A stretch of 64,000 nt of DNA from Gemmatimonadota bacterium (GCA_003221005.1 QHTZ01000099.1:1-64000), one strand, 5' to 3'. Shown: positions 1 through 10,329, counted from the stretch's first letter. Translations and numbers: made by a program. The notes: generated by a model from the letters alone, not told the origin.

Positions 1-1545
1 TACGCGCGCGACGGCGCCCGCCTCACCCGCGCCCTCAAGCTGCGCCGCGACGGACTGCGGTTGGCCGCGGACCGCTTCTATGCGCTCCTCGCGAGCTCCG
101 TGGACATCCACGGCACCGATGAAGCAGAGCTGGCCGTGGTGGACCGTCAGGGCGACGGCTCGGTGTCGGTCCGGCTGTACCGGCGTGACCGGGGTTCGAG
201 TGCGGCGTCCGGGGGGGAGGGGGGGCCGGCGTACTACTCCCGCACCTTCCGGCCGGGGGAGACGCGCGAGGTGCGCCTCTACATGCACGGCGGAGACAAC
301 CGGGTGGTGGTGCGGGGCGCCGGGCCGGGAGACATCGCGGTGCGGGCGATCGGTGGCCCGGGGGACGATGAGCTTGTGGACTCTGCCCGGGCGGGGGGCG
401 CGCGGTTCTACGACGACCACGGTAACAATCGCTTCCTCACGGGGCCGGGGACGGCGGTCGACCGGCATCCCTACGCCGAACCGTCCTTCAGCGATCCGAC
501 GCAGGCGCCGCCGCGCGACTGGGGCTCCCGCTGGAACCCGACGGTGCGGCTCCTTTACCTCCCCAAGCTTGGCGTCGTGGCCGGTGCCGGGCAGACGTAC
601 ACGAAATACGGCTTCCGCAAGGAGCCCTACAGCACCCTCATGACCCTCGGGGTCAACTACGCCACCAGTGAACAGCGGTTCCAGGCCGAGTACCTCGGCG
701 AGTTTCGCGGAGTCGGTCGGTCGCTACGGGCGACGCTCGAGGCGCGGGCGTCGGGCATCGATGTCGTCAGCTTTTACGGCTTCGGCAACAACGTCGCGGC
801 CCCGGGTGCGAGCGAGTACTACGACGTGCGCCAGCAGCACTATCTCTTCGCTCCTTCGATCGTGGTACCAATCTCGGAGGCGGTCCAGTTCTCGTTCGGC
901 CCGTTGCTGAAATACGGGCAGACGACTCCGCAAGCAGGCACGCTCATCGATTCGCTCCGGCCCTACGGCGTCAACGGCTTCGGACAGATGGGGGGCCAGG
1001 TGGAGTTCAGCGTCGACACGCGCAACCGGCCGCGAGCCCCCAGCCGAGGCGTTTCGTTGAGCGTGGGAGGGAGCGTGTATCCAGCCGCGTGGGACGTCAC
1101 CTCCGCGTTCGGGGAAGGGCACGCGGAGGCCGCGACGTACCTCACGGCCTCGATCCCGCTGCAACCGACCCTCGCCACGCGCATCGGCGGGAAGAAGGTA
1201 TGGGGGACCTATCCGTTCCACGAGGCGGCGTACGTGGGCGGCTTGAGCAGCGTGCGCGGCTTCCCCGAGTACCGCTTCGGCGGCGACGCTGCGCTGTACG
1301 GCAACGCCGAGCTGCGGCTGCTGCTCACTAAGTTCTACTTCCTAATGCCGGTGGACCTGGGCGTGTTCGGCCTGGCAGACGCGGGACGCGTCTTCGTGGC
1401 GGGCGAGACGTCGGACCGCTGGCACACCGCCACCGGGGGCGGGGTGTGGCTCGCGTTCCTCAGCCGGGGGAACACGCTGAGCGTCGCCACGGCGCGTAGC
1501 GCGGAAGCGACGCTCACCTACGTGCGGGCCGGCTTCGCGTTCTAG
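1..1545 (+). CDS. Outer-membrane beta-barrel / BamA-TamA-like surface antigen protein, 5' partial
   Basis: Frame open from base 1 (YARDGARLTRALKLRRDGLRLAADRF...); C-terminal barrel-like strands, GGLSSVRGFPEYRFGGDAALYGNAELRLLL motif and terminal aromatic (RAGFAF). Confidence 0.8.
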   Translation, partial: YARDGARLTRALKLRRDGLRLAADRFYALLASSVDIHGTDEAELAVVDRQGDGSVSVRLYRRDRGSSAASGGEGGPAYYSRTFRPGETREVRLYMHGGDNRVVVRGAGPGDIAVRAIGGPGDDELVDSARAGGARFYDDHGNNRFLTGPGTAVDRHPYAEPSFSDPTQAPPRDWGSRWNPTVRLLYLPKLGVVAGAGQTYTKYGFRKEPYSTLMTLGVNYATSEQRFQAEYLGEFRGVGRSLRATLEARASGIDVVSFYGFGNNVAAPGASEYYDVRQQHYLFAPSIVVPISEAVQFSFGPLLKYGQTTPQAGTLIDSLRPYGVNGFGQMGGQVEFSVDTRNRPRAPSRGVSLSVGGSVYPAAWDVTSAFGEGHAEAATYLTASIPLQPTLATRIGGKKVWGTYPFHEAAYVGGLSSVRGFPEYRFGGDAALYGNAELRLLLTKFYFLMPVDLGVFGLADAGRVFVAGETSDRWHTATGGGVWLAFLSRGNTLSVATARSAEATLTYVRAGFAF

Positions 1546-1546
1546 G

Positions 1547-4500
1547 ATGGGCCGGGTCGCCGAATCCAAGCTCGACGTTCCGAGCCTCGCTCTGCTGAAC
1601 CGCCTGGTCCAGGAGCCCCTGCCGCTCCGCCTGCGCGCCGGGCCGGTCGCAACGACGTTTCACCGCGACATCTACTTCGACGCGTCCGACTGGTCGCTGC
1701 GCCGGCGCGGGGTGACGTGCCGGTTCCGGATCCAGATGGATGACCGGCGCGTGCTCACCGTGCACGCGATCGGACGCTCGGAGGGCGCCGTGGCGCTCGT
1801 GCTCCCGCAAGTGTTCGAGGCGGACGTACCCGAGCTCGAGGGTGGCCAGGCGCTCACGGGGACCTCGGAGCCGGCACGGCGCCTCCGCGCACTGATCGAG
1901 CCTGGGCTGCTCTTGCCGCGTGTGGCGCTCGAGACCGAGCGGCGCGTGCGTCCCGCGGAGGCGAGATGGTTCGCGCGGGCGCGGTTCGAGCTCGTCTACG
2001 ACGTGGTCACGGTGCGCACCCCCGAGCTCGCCGGGACAATCCAGGAACTCAAGATCCGGCGCCTGCGGGCCGGCCGGCCCAGTCAGGAGGACCTCGCCAG
2101 GGCGTTCGCCCAGGCGTACGAGCTGCGCCCCCTGCTCGTGGACAAGTTCCACCGGGCGGAGCGGCTGCTGCGGGAGCTGGAGCGCGAAGCGCTGGAACGG
2201 GCCGTCGAAGGGGGCCGCGAGGTGGCGGTCGTCGCTCTCCACCAGGGTTGCATCGCACTGCATTCGGATGGTGGCGAGCTTCGGGTCCCGGTGAAAAGGG
2301 GAAGCGGCGAGGATGCGTGCCGCCACGTGCTGCGGACGTGCTTCGGAAGCTCAGACGGCGAGGTACGCTGGCTGGGGATAGCCGCCGCGGCCGGTATCCG
2401 GCCTCCGCTGGAGGTCTGGCTCGCGACGCGCCTCCCCGGCGGGCTCGCGCGCGCCGACGGTGCGGGCCTGGAGTGGCTCCCGCTGGCCGAGATCGTGGCG
2501 CGCGTGGGGTCGCCGGTGTTGCGCGACGCAAGGACACTCGCCGCTCTCACCGTGGCGGCGCGGTCCGATTCCCTGCCTGAGTGGTCGGCCACCATCGCAG
2601 CGACGGCCCCGCCTGACATCCCTCGCACGTCCCTGTCGGCCAGGGGCGTGACCCGTGATGCACTGCGGACCGCGCCCCCGCTGGATCCGCGGCGCCCCGC
2701 CCCGGAGCAGCTGATCAACCCCGAGCTCAGCTGGATCGAGTTTAACAAGCGCGTGCTCGAGCTGGCGGAAGATCCGCGAGTGCCGCTGCTCGCGCGCGTG
2801 CGGTTCCTCTCCATCTTCAGCGCGAACCTGGACGAGTTCGTGATGGTCCGTGTGGGCGCCCTCAAACGAGCGGTGGTCACGGGTGAAGCAGGCCCGAGCG
2901 ATGACGGCCTCACGCCGCAGGACCAGCTCGACGCCATCGCGATCCGCTTGCGCCCATTGCTCGAGCGCCAGGCCCGGTGTCTTGCGGCGAGCCTGGTGCC
3001 CCAGCTGGCCGAGCACGACGTCCGCATCCTGCGCTGGGGCGACTTGTCCCCGCGGCAGCGCGACGCTCTGGTGCGCTATTTCGCGGAGCAGGTCTTTCCC
3101 GTCTTGACGCCGCAGGCCATAACCCGGGCCCCGGGATACCCGTTCCCGCTGATCCCCAATCTCCGGCTCTCGCTCGCGGTCATGTTGCGCGATCCGAGAA
3201 CGGGACCCATGCACTTCGCCTACGTCAAGATTCCGGATGGCCTGCCGCGCTTCGTGAAAGTGCCCGAGGACGGAGGGCTGGTGCCCCTGGAGGATGTCGT
3301 TCGGGCCAATCTGGAGGCGATATATCCCGGGCGGCGCGTCGAAGGGGCCTACGCGTTCCGCCTCACCCGCAGCGGCGAGCCCGACCCCGACGAACAGCAG
3401 GCGACGAGCCTGCTGCGGACGATCCAGGAAGAGACCAAGCGTCGGCCCTACGGGCCGGCCGTGCGCCTCGAGCTGGAGCGGGCGACGCCGGCGGCGTTAC
3501 GGGAGCAGCTGCTGCGGGAATTGCGGTTCGAGGCCGCCGAGGACGTGAGCGCGCTCGGGCCGGGAGACGTGTACGAGGTGGACGGCATCCTGGACCTGGG
3601 AGGGTTGCGCGAGATCGCCGACCTGCCGCTCGAGCAGCTGCAATACCCGGTGTTCCGTGGCCGCTCCCCGCTCCCCGCAGGACGGTCGATCTTCGATATC
3701 CTGGCCGACCGCGACGTCCTGATCCATCACCCGTACGATTCCTTCGAGGCGACGGTGGAGCGCTTGCTCGCCGAAGCGGCGGCGGACCCGGACGTGTTGG
3801 CCATCAAGCTCACGCTGTACCGGGCGGGCGGGAGGTCTGGGGTCGTCGATTCACTGCTGCAGGCGGTGCGGGCCGGCAAAGAAGTGTTCGTCTTCGTCGA
3901 GCTCAAGGCGCGGTTCGACGAGGAGCGCAACATCGAGTGGGCGAAGAAGCTCGAGGAGGCGGGGATCCACGTCGTCTACGGGCTCGTGAACCTAAAGACC
4001 CACGCCAAGACCGCGCTGGTGGTCCGCCGGGAGAAGAGCACGGTCCGGCGCTACGTGCACATCGGGACCGGCAACTACAACGCCGCGACGGCGGCCCTCT
4101 ACACTGACTTGGGCTTGCTGTCGTCCGACGAGGCGCTCGGCGCTGACTTGAATGCGCTGTTCAACGAGCTGTCGGGGTCATCCCGGGCTCCCGAGACCTC
4201 CTACCAGCAGCTGCTCGTCGCGCCGACGCACCTGCTGCCGCGCTTCATCGAGCTGATCGAGCGGGAAGCGGCACATGCCCGCGCGGGGCGCAGCGCTAGG
4301 ATTTGCGTCAAGCTCAACGGCCTCACCGATCCGGAGATGATCGCGACCCTGTATCGCGCCTCCCAGGCCGGGGTCGCGATCGACCTGATCGTGCGCGGCG
4401 TGTGCTCGCTCCGGCCCGGCGTGGCAGGCCTCTCCGAGCGGATCCGCGTCATCAGCCTGCTCGGGCGATTCCTCGAGCACGCCCGGATCTTCTATTTCGC

Positions 4501-4762
4501 CAACGGCGGCGAGCCGGAGTACTACATCGGCTCAGCCGACTGGCGCCCGCGGAACCTGCGCCGGCGGGTCGAGGTCGTGGCGCCCGTGCGCGATCCCGAG
4601 TGCCGCCGCCGGCTCGACGACATCCTGGCCGCGGAGCTCGCGGACCCGACGGCATGGGAGCTGTGTCCGGACGGCGGCTATCAGCGGCGCAGGCCGGAGG
4701 CGACGGGGGACCAGCGCAGCGCCCAGGAGCGATTCATCGATCTCGCCGCCCAGACGGCCTAG
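1547..4762 (+). CDS. ppk1: Polyphosphate kinase 1 with N-terminal CYTH-like and degenerate Nudix-like extensions
   Basis: PPK1 motifs INPELSWIEFNKRVLE, FLSIFSANLDEFVMVR, LKTHAKTALVVRRE, HIGTGNYN, GSADWRPRNLRRRVEVV; N-terminal about 230 aa CYTH-like; next about 140 aa Nudix-like. Confidence 0.9.
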   Translation: MGRVAESKLDVPSLALLNRLVQEPLPLRLRAGPVATTFHRDIYFDASDWSLRRRGVTCRFRIQMDDRRVLTVHAIGRSEGAVALVLPQVFEADVPELEGGQALTGTSEPARRLRALIEPGLLLPRVALETERRVRPAEARWFARARFELVYDVVTVRTPELAGTIQELKIRRLRAGRPSQEDLARAFAQAYELRPLLVDKFHRAERLLRELEREALERAVEGGREVAVVALHQGCIALHSDGGELRVPVKRGSGEDACRHVLRTCFGSSDGEVRWLGIAAAAGIRPPLEVWLATRLPGGLARADGAGLEWLPLAEIVARVGSPVLRDARTLAALTVAARSDSLPEWSATIAATAPPDIPRTSLSARGVTRDALRTAPPLDPRRPAPEQLINPELSWIEFNKRVLELAEDPRVPLLARVRFLSIFSANLDEFVMVRVGALKRAVVTGEAGPSDDGLTPQDQLDAIAIRLRPLLERQARCLAASLVPQLAEHDVRILRWGDLSPRQRDALVRYFAEQVFPVLTPQAITRAPGYPFPLIPNLRLSLAVMLRDPRTGPMHFAYVKIPDGLPRFVKVPEDGGLVPLEDVVRANLEAIYPGRRVEGAYAFRLTRSGEPDPDEQQATSLLRTIQEETKRRPYGPAVRLELERATPAALREQLLRELRFEAAEDVSALGPGDVYEVDGILDLGGLREIADLPLEQLQYPVFRGRSPLPAGRSIFDILADRDVLIHHPYDSFEATVERLLAEAAADPDVLAIKLTLYRAGGRSGVVDSLLQAVRAGKEVFVFVELKARFDEERNIEWAKKLEEAGIHVVYGLVNLKTHAKTALVVRREKSTVRRYVHIGTGNYNAATAALYTDLGLLSSDEALGADLNALFNELSGSSRAPETSYQQLLVAPTHLLPRFIELIEREAAHARAGRSARICVKLNGLTDPEMIATLYRASQAGVAIDLIVRGVCSLRPGVAGLSERIRVISLLGRFLEHARIFYFANGGEPEYYIGSADWRPRNLRRRVEVVAPVRDPECRRRLDDILAAELADPTAWELCPDGGYQRRRPEATGDQRSAQERFIDLAAQTA

Positions 4763-4763
4763 G

Positions 4764-5369
4764 GTGCGGCTCCGGTTGCTGGCCGCGCTGCTCGCGCTCC
4801 CGGCGGCGCGCCTCGGCGCCCAGGGCGCGGCCTGCCGCGAGCCGCGCTACCGCTGGAGCGTCAAGACCGACACTTCCCTCGCCGCGCTCAAGCCACTGCC
4901 GGTCGCAATCCCCGTCATCCTGAGCGCTTGGGAGCCGCCGCCGCTCACCAGCCGCGATCGCTGCGCCAAACGCGGCGGACGCGAGCTTGCGCTCTACCGC
5001 GTCCAGGGCTGGGTGCGGCGCGTCGAGAAGATCAAGGACGATGGCGACTGGCACATCGAGCTCACCGATCGGCTCGATAGCCCTCGGGACTCGTGCATTG
5101 TGGCGGAGATTCCGCCGGCGCGGCTGAGCGCCCGCTACGCGCAGGCCCGCGCCGATCTCGACGCACTCCTTGGGAGCAAGAAGACGGTCAAGAACTTCAA
5201 CCTCGCCCACCCCGTGCGAGTGCAGGTCACCGGAGCCGCGTTCTACGACGGCCAGCACCGGCGCCGCAGGGGTGGGCTGGAGTGGCTCGACGGGGAGCAC
5301 GGCCGCTGCAACTCGTCGGCGCGGGCGTTGTGGGAGATCCATCCGGTGTATCGAGTCGAGCGCCCGTGA
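4764..5369 (+). CDS. Secreted hypothetical protein (GTG start, signal peptide)
   Basis: ORF starts 1 nt after the ppk stop; MRLRLLAALLALPAARLGAQG signal peptide; four conserved-looking Cys. Confidence 0.65.
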   Translation: MRLRLLAALLALPAARLGAQGAACREPRYRWSVKTDTSLAALKPLPVAIPVILSAWEPPPLTSRDRCAKRGGRELALYRVQGWVRRVEKIKDDGDWHIELTDRLDSPRDSCIVAEIPPARLSARYAQARADLDALLGSKKTVKNFNLAHPVRVQVTGAAFYDGQHRRRRGGLEWLDGEHGRCNSSARALWEIHPVYRVERP

Positions 5370-5427
5370 CTCGGCTGACTCCAGTCCTCTGGCAACGCCC
5401 GCTCGGTCACGATACGTTCGCGTCGGC

Positions 5428-8427
5428 ATGGCGTACTGTTCCGAGTGCTCTGCTCCGCTGCCGGCGGACGCGCTGGCGTGCCCCGCTTGCGGGGCCATGA
5501 CCGGTGCGCGGGCGCACGCCGAGGACGAGCGCGTGGACGTCCCGCCGTTCGACCTCGCCCGCCTGCGGAGTGAGCTCGCCGCCTCGGTCGCCCCCCGCTA
5601 CGAGGTGCTGAAGCAGCTAGGAGGCGGTGGGATGGGTACTGTGTTTCTCGCGCGCGAGCCCGCGCTCAAACGCCTCGTCGCCATCAAGGTGCTGGCTCCC
5701 AGCCTCGCGGCAGACCAGACCGCCGTGGCGCGCTTTGAGAGAGAGGCGCGCATGGCCGCGGCCCTTTCTCATCCGAACGTCGTCCAGGTCTATGGGGTGG
5801 GCGAGACGAATGCGGCGAAGCTCCCGTACATCGTCATGCAGTACGTCGCCGGGAAGCCCCTGGACGTACTGATTGCCGAATGGAAGGCCGAAGCGGAGAA
5901 GCAGGGGACCGGGGTCGGGGAACGGGACGCCCGGCGGATTCTGGGCGAGGTCGCGGCCGCACTTGCGGTGGCGCACGAGCGGGACTTCGTCCACCGTGAC
6001 GTCAAGCCGTCCAACATCATGGTCGAAGCCGCGGCCGGTCGCGCCATCGTGGTGGACTTCGGTGTGGCGGCCGCGGCTTCCGCTGCCGCTCGATCCGACT
6101 ACCCGGCACTCACGGCCCGTGGCCTGCTTTTCGGTACCCTCGAGTATATGAGTCCCGAACAGGCGGAGGGCGGCGTCGTGGACGCGAAGAGCGACGTGTA
6201 CAGCCTCGGGCTCGTCGCCTACGAGTTGCTGTCGGGGGAACTCCCGTACTGGGCGGGGTCCGTTTCTGGGTGGATTGAGGCCCACGCGAAGACTGTGCCC
6301 GCGCCGCTCAGCCGGCGCCGACCGGACCTCTCGCCCGCGCTCACAGGCCTGGTGAGTCGCTGCCTCGCGAAAAGCCCCGTGCACCGTCCGAGTGCCGCGG
6401 AGGTCGCTCACGCGCTGCTCCCTTCGACGGAAGCGGACCCGCAATGGCCCCCGCCCGGCCTTGGAGCCCTGCGGGGTCGGGCGAGGACCCTGGGTGGCGT
6501 CGCCCTCGGCGCCACGGCAGCGGGACTCGTCGCCTTCCTCGTGCTGGCGGCCCCGCCCGACGCCATAAGCTTCGGTGCGGACTGGTGGATTCGATTCCGG
6601 CCGGTTCAGGAGGCGGCTGCCACGGCGCTCGGCGTGCGAAGTGTAGCGTCGACCGACGGCTCGGCGGCTGCGGCCCTCTGGCGGATCGTGGTCTGCGCCG
6701 GAATCGGGGGCTTCGTCATCGGCCTGTGGACGGTTCTCGCCCTAGCCGGAGGCGCGCTGCCTGTTCTCGTGCGGGGTCATCGAGTCGGCTGGACGTGGGA
6801 CACCTTGACCGACGTGGCGGCCGACCCCGATGGTCGTACCGGCCTGCTGCTCGCGGGAGCGCGGGAGTGTGCGTATCTGCCGGCCTTCGATCGGCACGAC
6901 ATCCTGAATGAGCGCCGGCGGCGGGCCGCCGCGTGGCTGTGCGCCGGAGTCTGGGGACTCCTCAGCTTCGCGATCTGGGGGACGCTCGTTGCGACCGGTC
7001 TCCTCGCGGTTCTCGGCCTGTCCACGGTGGAGGGACTTGTCGTAGCGGCGCTTATCGCGGGCCCAGCGGCGGCGTGCTCGGCCCCTGGCCTCGCCGCTCG
7101 TCGGCGGGAGCGGCGCCTCCTCGGCGCTCTGAGCACGCGCGGAATACCCACGCCGTCCGCGCGCGGCGTCGCCCCGGTGGCAACTCCCCAGGCGGTGGCC
7201 GAGTGGTACGCCGGGGTCCCTGACGCCGGCTCTCCGGCTCTTGCTCGCCGTGGCGCGCTCGGTCTCGTGCTCAGCGGGGCTTGGTTGGCGGCGGCGGTCG
7301 CCGCCGCACTCGTGAGCCTCGGGCTCGGCGGGGTTGCGCTGGCCGCAGTGACTGCCGGGGCGGTGAGGCGGCAGCTCGCCGTTCAGGTCTCCGAGGTTCC
7401 TGCCACCCTGCGTCACCTCGACGAGGAGGATGCGGTTGGCGCTGCACGACCCGTGTGGGAGTCGTACCTTCCGCGGCCAAGGCGCGTCAGTGACAGCGTG
7501 GTGAACACTTGGGTCCGCGATCTAGCCGCCCAGCCTCCCAAGCTACGTGTCGAGCTACTCCGAAGCGGCGACTCCCTCCTTCCTCTTCTTCAAGCTGCTG
7601 GTCGGCGCGGGCTTTCGGCTGACACGCGGCAGGCGCTCGCGGCCCTGGTGCAGCTGCCCTGGGTGGGCGCGGTGCGCCAGATGGCCGCCGCCGAGTCCGT
7701 GGACGTCTTCGCTGCGGCGCTCGGCGGGCCCGTGTCTGAAATCCCGGCGCCGGCTGACGTGGCGGCGCGAATGCTTCAGCTGCAGCGACCCTTGCGTGAC
7801 TGGGCGATGGCCAATGCCCTGGCCGCGGTCTTGGCCGTGGGGGACGGAGCGCTCGATCGCGCGGCCGCGCGGTTGGGGGAGAACGCTGCGCTGGCCGGGC
7901 ACCTGCTTCGCGCCCCCGACGGGTCTGTGAATTCTTTGAACAGTTTCGGACTCGTGGTGCTCCAGAACCTCGCGTTGCGGCCGCTCGCCGTGATCGAGGA
8001 GTTGCGCCAGCGGCCCGTGCAGGCGCGTGCCCTGCGGGAGGCCGCGGATCGGTTGAGCCGCTATCTCGGCGAGCGGCCGGGGTGGAAGCAAGCGGCTGGG
8101 CTGGCCGGTGACCCGGGCGACCTCGGGCCTTTCACCCGGATCCTGGGCGATCAGCACCTCCTCCCCGGACATCGAGTGGAGCTGCTCCGGGCGGGCTTGG
8201 ACGGCTTCTGCGCCAACGCACGCGAGATCCTCACCGGCCCTGCCGCGCCCCGCGCGGAAAACGTGCGTGCCGCAGGCGCTGCCATGCCAGGCGTGCGCTA
8301 CGCACCGGAGCTCGCTGCGTTGGTGCTCCGGGCCTGGCCCGAGCCGAGCGCGTCCCCGGGGGGCCGGCTGTTCCAGTGGGGGCCCCGCGGAACGTGGGCG
8401 CGCCTGGTGTTCTGCCGGCGGCTGTAG
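5428..8427 (+). CDS. Zinc-ribbon serine/threonine protein kinase with multi-TM C-terminal region
   Basis: MAYCSECSAPLPADALACPACGAM zinc ribbon; kinase motifs LGGGGMGTVFLARE, HRDVKPSNIMVE, VVDFGVA, GTLEYMSPEQ; several hydrophobic segments afterwards. Internal ATG at 5428 preferred over ORF start 5170. Confidence 0.9.
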   Translation: MAYCSECSAPLPADALACPACGAMTGARAHAEDERVDVPPFDLARLRSELAASVAPRYEVLKQLGGGGMGTVFLAREPALKRLVAIKVLAPSLAADQTAVARFEREARMAAALSHPNVVQVYGVGETNAAKLPYIVMQYVAGKPLDVLIAEWKAEAEKQGTGVGERDARRILGEVAAALAVAHERDFVHRDVKPSNIMVEAAAGRAIVVDFGVAAAASAAARSDYPALTARGLLFGTLEYMSPEQAEGGVVDAKSDVYSLGLVAYELLSGELPYWAGSVSGWIEAHAKTVPAPLSRRRPDLSPALTGLVSRCLAKSPVHRPSAAEVAHALLPSTEADPQWPPPGLGALRGRARTLGGVALGATAAGLVAFLVLAAPPDAISFGADWWIRFRPVQEAAATALGVRSVASTDGSAAAALWRIVVCAGIGGFVIGLWTVLALAGGALPVLVRGHRVGWTWDTLTDVAADPDGRTGLLLAGARECAYLPAFDRHDILNERRRRAAAWLCAGVWGLLSFAIWGTLVATGLLAVLGLSTVEGLVVAALIAGPAAACSAPGLAARRRERRLLGALSTRGIPTPSARGVAPVATPQAVAEWYAGVPDAGSPALARRGALGLVLSGAWLAAAVAAALVSLGLGGVALAAVTAGAVRRQLAVQVSEVPATLRHLDEEDAVGAARPVWESYLPRPRRVSDSVVNTWVRDLAAQPPKLRVELLRSGDSLLPLLQAAGRRGLSADTRQALAALVQLPWVGAVRQMAAAESVDVFAAALGGPVSEIPAPADVAARMLQLQRPLRDWAMANALAAVLAVGDGALDRAAARLGENAALAGHLLRAPDGSVNSLNSFGLVVLQNLALRPLAVIEELRQRPVQARALREAADRLSRYLGERPGWKQAAGLAGDPGDLGPFTRILGDQHLLPGHRVELLRAGLDGFCANAREILTGPAAPRAENVRAAGAAMPGVRYAPELAALVLRAWPEPSASPGGRLFQWGPRGTWARLVFCRRL

Positions 8428-8632
8428 TCAATGAGTCGCGCCCTTTGGTTGGGGAAGGAGTCCCACGCTCGGCGCCCTCGCCACACTGATCCGCTCCCTT
8501 GACCTCAGCCGTTATGCGTGAACGTTTCAACTAATGACGGTGCCCTTTCCCATGCTCTCCTGGGGTGGGTTTAGGGGACGTGCAGGTGGTAGGCTTGCTG
8601 CTTTCAGAAACGTGAGGCTGGGGAGGTGCCGC

Positions 8633-10255
8633 ATGGTTCGTCTCCTGGCGATTCTCTGCGGGGTTGTGTCGCTGAGTGGCCTGCTGGGCGGATGCCGCGA
8701 TGACCCGAGTGCTCCGTTCGCGCGGCCGTCGTTCGCAAGTACAACGATTGGAGGTGGGGGATTCGACGGCGCCAATAATGCCGGAGTCATTCCCGGAACT
8801 GAGTGGGCGCCCCACGGGTGGGAACCCGCACGCGACGTGAATGCCTTCGACGTCTGCTTTGCTCAGGGGTTTTGCTTTGCAGGCACCACCATCGAGCCAC
8901 AGTTTTCCGCGGTCGGTAGTGTCGGCGCGGTGCTGGGTGCAGCCCCGAACCCACTTCCTAACCCCGGTTCGGAGTGCCGCGATCCGCGTGATAATCCAGA
9001 CGACCCTAACGATAATCTCCCTCCAGTGCCTGACTGCTTTGCGCTCCTTACGACGGCGAATTTTTTCCGGGGCAGTCCCGACCCCGTCATCAACTTGCGC
9101 AGCGGGCTCCAAACGTGCTTTACCCTGCCCGCTAACACGGGTTGGGTGATGAATTTCGATTGGGCGCTCCTGTCGCGCGCTCCCGCGACTTCTCCGAGCA
9201 CGGATGCATTCGCGGTCGTGCTGGTCGAGGAGGCCAGCACGTGTTTCACCGCCCCGGTGGCACCGCTTGAGGCGTTCCGGATCTCGCGGAGCGAACTGCA
9301 GCAAGGCGCGGTGCCGTTGAAGGAGGGCGGCTGCGGTAGCCTCACCCTCGGTGGCGTGCCTTCCGAATACCCACTCTGCACGGGATGGCAGAATTCCTCG
9401 ATCGACATGTCTGCGTTCGCTGGGAAGCTGGTCCAGGTCTGGCTCTACGTGGACGAAGGCGGGATCGACCCAGGCGTCGCCACCTCGTTCGCGATCGACA
9501 ACCTGAAGTTTGAAGAGACCGTACTGGTCGGTCCCGTGACAGGACCCGCGGAGCCGCTACCGGTGAATACGGTCGTCAACGCATCGGCGAATTTTACGGA
9601 CACAGAAGTCCTGCCCCACACCGCGAGCATCGACTGGGGAGATGGCACGAGTTCCGCCGCTGACGTTACCGAGCCGGCAGGCTCGTCGCCGGGCTCTGCG
9701 AGCGGTAGCCATTCGTACACAACGGCCGGCATTTATTCCGTAACCATATCCGTTTCTGATGGCTCCGGGTCTCCCGGGAAGTCGAGTTTCGACTTCGTCG
9801 TCGTGTTTGACCTGACGGGAGGGGTCGCTGGGTGCGGTTGGATCGACTCTCCAGCGGGCGCGTATCCGCGGGATCCGACTCTGACGGGGAGGGCGAGGTT
9901 CGCGTTCCTCTCCCGGTACCCAAGGGGCTCCACCGTACCGAACGGCGTCACGTTCTTCCGGTTCCGCGCTGGCAATCTACGGTTTAGGAGCACGAGCTAC
10001 GCCTGGCTCGCGATCGTAGGCGCCAAGGCCCAATACAAGGGCGTTGGGCTCATCAACGGTGGGGGAGACTTCGGGCTCCTTGTTTCGGCCATCGACGGAC
10101 AGTTGCCAGGCGGCGGTGGCGTTGACAAACTCCGGATCAAGATCTGGCAGCGACGCACCTTACGTGTCGCATACGACAATCAGGCCGGGGCGCCGGACGG
10201 CGCAGAACCCGTTGCGCCACTGGCGCTGGGGCGCATTGTGATTCGCAACAGATAG
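8633..10255 (+). CDS. Lipoprotein with PKD-like domain
   Basis: MVRLLAILCGVVSLSGLLGGC lipobox; ASIDWGDGTSS...GSHSYTTAGIYSVTISVSDGSG PKD motif. Confidence 0.75.
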   Translation: MVRLLAILCGVVSLSGLLGGCRDDPSAPFARPSFASTTIGGGGFDGANNAGVIPGTEWAPHGWEPARDVNAFDVCFAQGFCFAGTTIEPQFSAVGSVGAVLGAAPNPLPNPGSECRDPRDNPDDPNDNLPPVPDCFALLTTANFFRGSPDPVINLRSGLQTCFTLPANTGWVMNFDWALLSRAPATSPSTDAFAVVLVEEASTCFTAPVAPLEAFRISRSELQQGAVPLKEGGCGSLTLGGVPSEYPLCTGWQNSSIDMSAFAGKLVQVWLYVDEGGIDPGVATSFAIDNLKFEETVLVGPVTGPAEPLPVNTVVNASANFTDTEVLPHTASIDWGDGTSSAADVTEPAGSSPGSASGSHSYTTAGIYSVTISVSDGSGSPGKSSFDFVVVFDLTGGVAGCGWIDSPAGAYPRDPTLTGRARFAFLSRYPRGSTVPNGVTFFRFRAGNLRFRSTSYAWLAIVGAKAQYKGVGLINGGGDFGLLVSAIDGQLPGGGGVDKLRIKIWQRRTLRVAYDNQAGAPDGAEPVAPLALGRIVIRNR

Positions 10256-10278
10256 CTGCGAAGTCGCGCGGATTGGTT

Positions 10279-10312
10279 ATCGAGTGCCAGTGTCTACCGG
10301 CTGGCACTCGAT
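10279..10312. promoter_or_regulatory. Perfect 12-bp inverted repeat (ATCGAGTGCCAG-N10-CTGGCACTCGAT)
   Basis: Read directly; lies between the lipoprotein stop and the CHAT gene ATG at 10330; no downstream T tract. Confidence 0.7.
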
Positions 10313-10329
10313 TCATATGGGAGTTCTGC

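Noticed and set aside
724-1221. Many long antisense/alternate-frame ORFs in the supplied track (for example 724-1221 -, 25664-27607 -, 30705-32108 -, 41985-44573 +, 56805-59141 +)
   Set aside because: They overlap genes with clear family motifs, are Arg/Pro/Gly/Ala-rich without recognisable domains, and are expected from high-GC third-position bias.
10279-10312. CIRCE (HrcA operator)
   Set aside because: CIRCE is TTAGCACTC-N9-GAGTGCTAA; here the arms are in the opposite order with N10, and no chaperone gene follows.
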